The notes under the pieces are model-generated. The model ran no database searches, was not told the origin of the DNA, and saw only the letters and a list, made by a program, of their open reading frames with translations. A program made the position numbers and the translations under genes. From the NCBI GenBank assembly GCA_031763025.1, contig JASSKH010000006.1, positions 12,397,979 to 12,461,978 of the forward strand: 64,000 nucleotides of DNA, written 5' to 3'. Below are positions 55,912 to 64,000 of the stretch, piece by piece. The stretch is from Macrocystis pyrifera. Lineage: Eukaryota > Sar > Phaeophyceae > Laminariales > Laminariaceae. The first letter of the stretch is position 1, and every line of letters begins with the position of its first letter.

Positions 55912-58900
55912 ATGTCGGCGAGGGGGGTAGCGATGTCGACAAACAAGTATGTTGCGCTGCGGAGCGTCAAGGCAGGAGTATCACCCATAATCGGGGGCAC
56001 TGCTACTACTGCTACGACTACTACTGCTACGGGCAGCCGAGTTGCTCTGTCTCGTTGGGCCAGGCCTTCGCAGGCTGCAAGACGCACGGTAAGAGCAATG
56101 GCGTCGAGGGTGAAGCCGATCTTGTCGTGGGACAGCTCCAGCAATCCTAAGCCGAGCATTGAAGGCGTGGTGGATGCAACAACGCCGAATAGTCCACCAA
56201 TCGATGCGGAGCCGGACCACCTTGCCCACGCCAAGCCCATAGACTTCGACATGGCATCGAAGATCGATGGGCAAGAGTCCCAGATGGTGTCCTTTGAACT
56301 CGAGCCGGGGCAGGTCATAAGGGTGAGAAGACGACGAACCGCTCTTTTGCTCCCGGACCATTTCGTCGCTGTCATTAATAACCGATCATATGTGTCGCTG
56401 GAGGTATGGTGTGGATGCTTGCTGTACTGCTGTGCTGTGCTGTTGTCGCTGGTGTTGCGTGCTGCTGCGTCCACGTTACTACTAATACTGCAGTTTACCT
56501 GTTCGTAGTGTAGATTACTTGCACGTAAGGAGCCCGACCGCGCGCGCGCGCGTGCGCCGCCGCCGCTGCTGCTGCTGCTGCTTCAGCTGCTGCCGCATAC
56601 CAGAGGGTATGTGACAGCCTTTCTTTTTTCATGTGCTTGTGTGCCACAGGCAGGTACGTATCAGTACTGGAGAAGACCCCCGGTTCGACTCGACGCCTGT
56701 GCAACTTTACTTAGGATGTATTTACTTTGCCTTTGGTAGCGCGGAGTACGCGCCAGAGTACGCGCCAGATTTTCCGGCTGGGTACAGGACGGCACGACTT
56801 GACCCAAACAAACAAGGAGCACTACTCGCGGAAGTCAAGGGGAGTCTCTTGCTTCGCGCTCCGAGGATCTCTAGTGGCTTGTAGCTCTCGCCAAAGACCT
56901 GTTGTCCCCACCGGCCAAACAACATGTAAAGAACAACAACAAAGGGCCCCCTAAATTTTGGGCGACCGCGTAGATGAGCATGAATACATGCCGCCTACAT
57001 CAGCATGAATATGTGCCAGGTACAGCTACCTGGTGGTAGTTAGCCACTTTTCAGCTACCCTAGTGCCAGTATTCGGGATTGGAGGCCCCTGATACACCAA
57101 GGTCCCTTATCAGAGTTGGCACCTGCCCCTTACAGTCAACAGCAGTGGGCAAGAAAGGTGGGCAGTGGGCACAAATTTTGACGTCTCTTATATAGGTACC
57201 AAGTTCCCCTATAAAGGGGTCCGCTGTTGGGGCTACTAGTAATAGGTACCTACTCGTACGGTACTTCTGCTGTATGCCGATGCCGAGCGCAGCGGTAGAG
57301 CCAAGTGCCCTCGTCGACGTTCCTCCATAGAGGGGAAGGTGTGAGAAGGGGAGGGGGGAGGAGGAGGAGGAGGAGGAGGAGGAGGAGGAGGAGGAGGAGG
57401 AGAGAGAGGAAGATAACTCGTCGTGGCCAAAACTTTTGGTTTGTGTATCACGGGGGGTGCACGCACAGGAGACAACGCAACGCCTCGCGCTCTGTACTGC
57501 ATTGTAGTACGTACAGCGTACTGGTACCGCATGTCGAGGGAGGAGAACGTGTCCGTCCGGACACCTCGTGTCTAGTATCGACTCTTTTTTTCGTTTATCG
57601 GTATCGTTTCAAAATCGATATCGAGTCGTTCGATATGATATCGGTTTCGATTTTTCGTGTATAGGTATCGTATTGATATCGATATCGAACGAATCGATAC
57701 CGTACCAATATCGATATTGATACGTTCGATATATATCAATATTCGTCATGGTCAGGCGGAGGCAGGAAACCTTGTGTTTATGGAGGACGGCATCGAGATG
57801 GATACCAGCACCGGTGGTGGAGCCAGCAGCATGTTCAGAAGGTCAGCGGTTGTGCATGTTTATGGTGTCCATACTTTTGATTTTCCGATGGTTGTGATTA
57901 TTTCATGGTCTGTCCTAAAGGGTGTGATGTTTGATTCTATGATGAATACATGCTAGCTTGATAGTTCGACGGGTTTATTGATCCTATTCGTATGATTTTC
58001 ACGGTTTCGTTTGAACGATGTGATGCTGGATGGTTTGGTTATACGATATGAGGTTCGATTGTTCATTGATTTGGCTTTGACGCCAGCAGTACGTTCCCGA
58101 AGGTACGCGGTCAGATGGTTTCGATAGTTTCGATAATCCGATACTTTGATTGTTTTATGATTTTTATTTTGACACCAGCGGCATGTTCCGAAAGTAAGCA
58201 GTCGGACTGTCCGATGGTTGGTTTCGATGATCAGATTGTTTTGATTGGTTGATGGTTTGCTTTTAACGGTGTGATCTTTGATGGCGCAATGTGATGGCCT
58301 GAAAGCTAGATGGTCCAATAGTTCGAGGACGCGATGGTTCGACCATTCGTTACGTTTGATAGTTCGAGCATGAGACGTTTTGATTAGCGCCTGACATAAT
58401 TTCGCGTCGGTGTAAGGGAGGGGAGTTAGAGAGCCGAGAGCGGGCAGAGTTAATTACTCCACCCGGGGACGATAGGGTCCCATCCCCGGAACGAAAACCC
58501 CTCCATGAATCTACAATTTCAACAACCCGCCGGAGACGAAAATTGAGTGTGTCTAGCGGTAGAGGAACCGTTGGTGTAGGATGGTGGAAAAGCAGAGCAG
58601 GGCGCGCAACCGGTGATGTACGGTAGCGTTTTCTATCCCCTCACCACCAGAGACAGACAGACAGAGTAAAGGTTCCCCCCGCCCCCCCTCGTCCCCCAAC
58701 ACACGCAAGGAGGGGATGTGCTCATGTCATGCATGGCCATAGTCGCATGACCGTTGACCCTCGCTACATTAGGAGGGTGGAGGCCGGGGGGGTACTCATA
58801 TCATGCATGGCCGTAGTCGTATGACCGGGGGGCGTACTCTCTTGTTGCTTTCCTTAGGTATTTGACCGTTGACTTACGAGACGTATGTACGCAAGATGCA

Positions 58901-61900
58901 AGGGGGGGTAAACATAGCGAGGAGGGGGGGGTCATACATGGAGCTGGAGGGTCATATCTTCAAGGGGGGATTAATATGTTTAAAGGGTTTCATGTGTGAA
59001 AACGAGAGTCCATATTTTGGGGAAGCTCATGAATCGCTGTATTCTTTTCGGCTCCTTTTTTTCGGCAATGGTACCCCCCCCCACCCCCCCCCCCCCCATG
59101 TTAATTTCATTCGCCACTGTTGCCTACGTGCAAGAATGTGCGCACAAGCTGCCTGAGTCCGCCTCACAAACGGTTTTTTGGTAGGATGCAGCTCGTCGTC
59201 CACGCGACTAACCCAACACCTCCCGTTTCGTTTCGCTCTTGGTGCAAGCAATCAATATCTGCTGCTTGGTCGGTGAAAACCCGACGCGCTCCGTCCCGGC
59301 ATTGTGGGGATGCGAGGGTATATGGCCATACGACTACGGTCAGGCATGATACCGAGTACATGGCGTTACGACCACGGCCATGCATGATAATGAGTACACC
59401 CCCCTCCCCCCGCCATCCCTATACCTAACCGCCTCTTTCGCGTTTCAACCAGGGTTATCACGGGCCAGAACATGCTCGTGACGGACTACACAAACAGCCC
59501 CCCCCCGCCCCCCCTCCCTATATCTAAACGCCTCCTTCGCATTTCGACCAGGATTATCACGGGCCAGAATAAATTCGTGACGGACTACACGAACGGCCCC
59601 CTCCCCGCCATCCCTCTACCTAACCGCCTCTTTTCGCGTTTCTGCCAGGGTTATCACGGGCCAGAACATGTTTGTGACGGACTACGTGAACAAGGGGGAC
59701 TGGAACAGCAAGGTTGGTCTAGGTACTGACGTTCCGAGCAAGATTATCAGGCTGTCCCTCGCGGCCTACGGAGGAGAAATCATATGCCAGAGGGGTGCGT
59801 TTCTGGCAGGGAGCCACACCATCGACATACAGGTGATGTATGTACATCCTTCATGAGGTCATACGAAACCCGAGCCTAACTGTCGTACGCCCGATGGAAG
59901 AACCATACACACGCGGCTTGTAAAGACGAGTTTCGAGGAGTTTCGAGGAAAAATCACAGCTGAAGTTTTTTTTTTTTTTTTAATGTTTTTTTGTTTCTAT
60001 TACTCCTCGTTTTGCGACTATTTATTTACACGTCGGGCAGATGGCATGCCTTTTCTTATCGATCTCCTTCTCCGAGAGATCAGATCTGTGCTGATCGACT
60101 TTTGGGACGGATCAGATCTCTACTGATCGATATTCTCAGGCAGGCCAGATCTCTACAGACAGATCGATCTGTTCGGGCAGATCAGATCTCTACAGACAGA
60201 TCGATCTGTCCGCACATATCAGATTTAATTAAGCTGATCGATTTTTTCGGACAGATCAGATCTCTACAGATCGATATGCTTAGACAGATCAGATATCTAC
60301 AGACAGATCGATCTGTTTGGACAGTTTATCAGATCTGTGCCAATCGATTTGTTCGGGCAGATCAGATCCCTATAGATAAACCTGTTTGAACATATCAGAT
60401 CTGTGCTGATCGATTTGTTAGGACGTATTACTGTAGATGTGTGCATACGTATCTGTTCTAACAGATCAGATCCCTGCAGATCGGTCTGCTCCATCTTTTT
60501 GACAAATATTGTCATAGGATCGGTGCATCCTTGATTGGTTGACCAAAATGGTTGACTGGTTGATTTGGTTGGTTGGTTGGTTGGTTGATTGTTCGGTTCT
60601 TTGTTCGGCTGATTGGTTGACTGATTGAATGATTCGCACCTCTGACAGATGATGATCTAGATGATCGATGATCTAGTTCCGCATCTTCCGTTGCGAAAGG
60701 TTGTGGAGGATCTGCATAGTACAGATCCCACCCGACTAAATGAGCGATATCATACCATATTGATATTGGATCTGCCCTGAAGTATCTAGATGATTGGTTG
60801 AGTGATTGGTTTCGTTGGTTGATTGATTGATTGATTGATTGATTGATCGATTCGTTGGTTTGATTGCTTGGTTGGTTAGCGATTGATCGCTTGTTTGATT
60901 GAAATTTTAACTCACCCTCACCATGAAGTTAACCTTTTCTCGCTCGCCCGCATTTTCGACTCCCATATCCTCCGGGCGCAGACGGAGTTCACAAAGATGC
61001 TGGCCGGGTTCTTCGGGGGCGAGGGGTTTGTACTCCAGCGCCTCACGGGCAAGGGCGACGCGTTTGTCAAGGCCAGGTAACACCGCGCCCCACCCCCACC
61101 CCCACCCCCACCGCCACCACGCAACAAAAAACGAAAGCAAACCCACACCGCACCGCACCCACCGCACCGCACCCACCGCACCGCACCTCGCCACATCTCA
61201 CCACACCGCACTAAAGTGTACAGCTCTGACCTCATATATTAGGAGCGTCTAGAGGCTACTCTGAAGACGAAGCGGTGCTTATATTTCCGGTCAGAGTGGT
61301 GTGTAACTCGGAAGGTAACACATCACCCCCTGGGCCCTTTGTTTTAGCCGAGTTTGATCAAAACCATGCCTTCAAGGGGCACGCACACGCAACGAAAATG
61401 GTACGGCAGCTTGGGAAACGATCTCAAACGAGGCATTTCCATATAAAGAGAGGCATGCATCGCTCGGCGTTGGCACTCTCTCTCTCCCCGAGGGGGGTGT
61501 GTTAGTTTATCACCCTAGTGTGGTAGTGTTGTAGTGTTATTCATGCACACACAACGAAAATGAATTGGCAGCTTGGGGAACGATCTCATCGAGGTGTCTC
61601 CATATATAGAGAGGCATGCATCGCTCGGCGTTGGCACTCTCCCCTAGGGTGTGTTATACTATCACCCTAGTGTGTTATTGTACTATAATGTTATATGGTA
61701 TATGTGATAAGATAACACACCACACCACACCCCATGTCCTACTACGTACGAGGAGTTCGGTGGAGTTTCGCTCTTTGGGCAAGAGCTGCTGTCGTTCCCT
61801 TTCGCCGCTCGAGCGGTTTCAGTTTCTTGCCTATCCTTCTATAGCGACCAAATAAATCAACATCAGGTACTGTGTGTACTACGGGCTTACCTTCAGCGGT

Positions 61901-63958
61901 CTATGTTAAAAGTGATAGCTGCCAAGCAGTACGGCTAAAGTGATATAAACCGGCGTCGTGCTCCGCGCTTGTCGGGGGTGCCCTTGCGTCAGCTGGAGTG
62001 CATTTCCTCCCTCCCTCGCCCCCTCCTCCTTCCCCCCAATAACTTATTATGAAAACTCTTTCTCTCGTGAGGTGATATTGGGTTTTAGTGTGGGAATGTG
62101 AGACTGGGTTTCAGTAGTATTCGGAGGCGGTGCATATCCGGCGATGTAGACAAGAAAGGTCAGCCGCTCACGCCAGGATGTACCTGACACGGAGACTGGC
62201 TCTCGCCTGCCGTGGTAAGAGAACTAACGTACGTACGTATGGGTGAGTATTATGAGCAAGACTGGTGTTGGGCTGACTATTCTGTGATAGCGAAGACTGT
62301 TGCTGTAGAGAATAGCACTGCTATTAATGGCAGGAGGACTGACTGCTTGAAGACTAGTCGAGTGCGGAGCCAATAGCAGAGAATGTTTCCCGAGAGAGCG
62401 ACAGTCTAGAGAGAATGTCGGTAGTCAGGCTTGTCGATCATTGGCCAAAATAGCAGAGACAGATGCGAGTAATATATATCAGAGTATGAGCAAGGTAATG
62501 ACTCTTGTAGATGAACACATTGAAGCTTTTGGGTAGAACTACCGACAGGAGGGACTATCTGAGGATGCCCCTTCCTGTTTAGTCCGATTCTTGCCTCTCA
62601 TCACGATGGGATCAATACACGAAAACTTCTCCTTCATCTCTTTCTCGTTGATCTGGACCACTGCGTGTCTGCCTGTTCGAACCATCATCTAAACTCTGGA
62701 GGCTACCCATCCAGTCTAAAGAGTGTGACAGTTTCAATAATTGTTATCCTTTCACTCGTTGTCGGCTGTCCTCCAATTCAGCGGGGGAGCTGATGAAGGG
62801 AGAGGGCTTGCACGTCGGCTGAAGCTTGTTTCCTCCCCCCCCCCCCCCCCCCCCCCGCGCCCGGCCCCCCCCCTCCTGCCCTCCATTTGTTTTCATGCAA
62901 ACCGTGTTTCGTTGTCAGCGGTCCGCTGATTCGGCGGGAGCTGATGGAGGGAGAAAGCTTGCGCGTCAGCTCCGGCAGCGTGGTGGCTTTCGCGACCACT
63001 GTGGAATACGACGTGCAGACGATTCCCGGCTTCAAGAACGTGGTGTTCGGGGGAGAAGGCTTGTTCATCACCAACCTCACAGGGTGAGAGACTGAGAACA
63101 TGCTTTTTTGTTTTATTTTTAGTAATCTCTTACTCGTATACGCATACCCTGGTATATATTTTTTGTTTATTTATTTTTTGGTGTGCTCTTGTTTTCAGAG
63201 TTTTTTTTTTTTTTTTTTTTCTCGAGCATTCATTTTTTTTTTTGCTTTTTCACTGTTTTTGTTTTTCCTGTTTGTTGTGTCCTTGTTTTGTTTCGTTTTT
63301 GGTTTTATCTCTTCCTGTTTCGCGTCTGATGCTTCCCTTTGCTTTCGAGGGTAGAGAGAAACAGGAAGAGATGCCGATATATTTTTCATGTCCCTCGGAG
63401 TCAGAAAACAGTTTGTCGACTCTCGTATGGGTACCAGACAACTATATTGCGGGTGGTCGACTTTTTACGGTATGTGCTCTAACGGCACTTAACGATAGTG
63501 CCGTTGAGACGGAGCGCGTGGGGTGGTCGGCCTCAAGACAAATATTCTCGGGGTGCCCGGGAGGGGAAGAGGAGTACAAGACGAAGGGGTGTTACATCGC
63601 TGGGCATAGCATTACATCAAATGACATGAACGTGACGTGACGTGACATGTGTATTCCCCCATTCTCAACCCCACTACCCTACCCTCCTAACCCTCCCCGT
63701 GCCCCCCCTCCCTCCCTCCCTGGCCCCCATAATACCGCCTCCGTGCAACGCAACCAAAGCCCTGGGATGGTTTTCCTGCAGGGGTTACCGTTCGACCGAA
63801 TGGTGGATCAGATTGCTCGCCGTATCCCGGGTAACCGGGGTGGTGGGGGATTGCCTTTTGGCTTCGGGGGTGGGGGGGGCGGAGGGGGCGGGGGGGGGCT
63901 GAGAACGGGGGTGAGGGGGTGGCGACAGCGACGGCGGCGGCGACGGGGGGGAAGGTGA
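55912..63958 (+). CDS. AIM24-family protein (6 exons, 379 aa)
   Basis: Exons 55912-56322, 57756-57841, 59649-59832, 60982-61076, 62919-63083 and 63760-63958 join with consistent phases (0, 2, 0, 2, 2) at GT-AG sites. Seen in order: an Arg/Ser/Ala-rich N-terminus almost free of acidic residues (about residues 1-70, like a mitochondrial presequence), VSFELEPGQVIR, AEAGNLVFMEDGIEM, KIIRLSLAAYGGEIICQRGA, GFFGGEGFVLQRLTG, NVVFGGEGLFITNLTG and LPFDRMVDQIARRI, then a Gly-rich tail. These are the repeats and invariant glycines of the AIM24 (DUF124, TRAP-like fold) family. Known: yeast Aim24 is a mitochondrial inner-membrane protein affecting MICOS stability and respiratory growth; bacterial relatives are poorly characterised. 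Oddities: the 5' junctions of exon 3 and exon 5 have extra upstream copies (see findings). The C-terminus after the Gly run reads into Arg-rich sequence in a G-rich tract, so the final 20 or so residues are uncertain. Confidence 0.93.
57353..57411. repeat. (GGA)n microsatellite in AIM24 intron 1
   Basis: About 17 GGA units followed by gagagag. Confidence 0.95.
58715..58876 (-). mobile_element. SINE1/LINE tail fragments
   Basis: Two short SINE1 pieces (58725-58760 and 58795-58828, each with CATGCATGGCC and GTATGACC/GCATGACC) are followed by a LINE tail piece (58838-58875), all reading minus with G runs at their ends. Confidence 0.5.
59127..59418 (+). mobile_element. SINE1 copy f, in AIM24 intron 2
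   Basis: Sense to AIM24. The core is present (CACAAACGG, GGTCGGTGAAAACCCGAC, CATTGTGGGGATGCGAGG), with an extra partial repeat of the CACGGCCATGCATGATAATG block. The tail GAGTACAC plus C-rich sequence ends about 32 bp before the first of three exon 3-like acceptors. Confidence 0.7.
59420..59700 (+). repeat. Triplicated acceptor plus exon 3 start in AIM24
   Basis: Three units of about 97-100 bp share CCTAACCGCCTCTTTCGCGT, a pyrimidine stretch ending in CCAG, GGTTATCACGGGCCAGAACA and GTGACGGACTAC. Acceptors end at 59450, 59549 and 59648. Units 1 and 2 run into C-rich sequence; only the third continues as the real exon. Confidence 0.9.
60068..60500. repeat. CAGATCTCTACAGA tandem repeat in AIM24 intron 3
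   Basis: About eleven degenerate units of 33-38 bp built on GGACAGATCAGATCTCTACA and GATCGATCTGTT. The motif resembles family D; a family D block (CTTCCGTTGCGAAAGGTTGT, GTACAGATCCCACCCG) follows at 60670-60745. Confidence 0.8.
60562..60895. repeat. (GATT/GGTT)n simple-sequence stretches
   Basis: TTGGTTGGTTGGTTGG and TTGATTGATTGATTGATTGA tracts in AIM24 intron 3, interrupted by the family D block. Confidence 0.8.
61085..61212. repeat. (CCCCCA)n and (CACCGCACCG)n simple repeats
   Basis: In AIM24 intron 4, directly after the exon 4 donor. Confidence 0.85.
61379..61690 (+). repeat. Tandem duplication of about 163 bp in AIM24 intron 4
   Basis: Both units contain CACGCAACGAAAATG-like sequence, GGCATGCATCGCTCGGCGTT, GGCACTCTC and ATCACCCTAGTGTG. 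Confidence 0.85.
62756..62860 (+). repeat. Degenerate duplicate of the AIM24 exon 5 start
   Basis: 62757-62825 matches 62909-62976 (acceptor region CGTTGTC, then GGGGAGCTGATGAAGGGAGA against GGGAGCTGATGGAGGGAGA, then GCTTG and CGTC). The duplicate's AG acceptor has become GG, and TGA stops its frame. A C-rich tract (62836-62880) separates it from the real exon. Confidence 0.8.
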
Positions 63959-64000
63959 TCAGCATTTCTCGTAGTACCTTAAAAAAACGCTTTGGTTTTT

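Overview
This is a piece of a repeat-rich, intron-rich eukaryotic nuclear genome. Coding DNA is a small fraction of the window. Nearly all 60-400 codon ORFs are chance frames over microsatellites and transposons, and the real genes are chains of short exons joined by GT-AG introns (mostly gtgag or gtaag donors). Gene content (a CpcT/CpeT-family protein plus ordinary mitochondrial and ER genes), kilobase introns and abundant CAG microsatellites suggest a photosynthetic stramenopile, most likely a brown alga. That assignment is inference. No bacterial operon, CRISPR array, rRNA gene or intact tRNA gene was seen.

Three genes could be rebuilt exon by exon with consistent splice phases: (1) DAD1/OST2 on + (20207-30520, 3 exons, 137 aa), a subunit of ER oligosaccharyltransferase; (2) a CpcT/CpeT-like gene on - (50422-45975, 3 exons, about 405 aa); (3) an AIM24-family gene on + (55912-63958, 6 exons, 379 aa). 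Less complete are a JTB-like membrane protein gene on - (8436-6952), an OTU-like peptidase gene on - nested in DAD1 intron 1 (26176-23271), an unrecognised multi-exon gene on - (41246-36190), and single unassigned exons at 8502-8887 (-) and 51443-51595 (+).

The rest is mobile DNA and its remains. There are 14 copies of a 110-bp TA-inserting MITE (MITE-A), one nested inside another. A second, architecturally similar MITE-like family (B) is confined to DAD1 intron 1. A LINE with reverse transcriptase lies at 34959-32500 (-), and a rearranged partial copy at 47463-48268. One SINE family (SINE1) ends like the LINE, in GAGTAC plus poly(C). A second (SINE2) has a tRNA-like head. A 1857-bp pogo/Tc1-like element with 26-bp perfect TIRs lies at 52225-54081. 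There are also several satellites and a 1.03-kb tetranucleotide array.

The most unusual signals concern how repeats meet splice sites. Four SINE1 copies lie in sense orientation with their poly(C) tails about 30-95 bp upstream of 3' splice sites of four different genes. The (GTAT)n array starts exactly at a 5' splice site, so every unit offers another donor. In the AIM24 gene, the acceptor-plus-exon-start of exon 3 is present three times and that of exon 5 twice, each separated by C-rich DNA.
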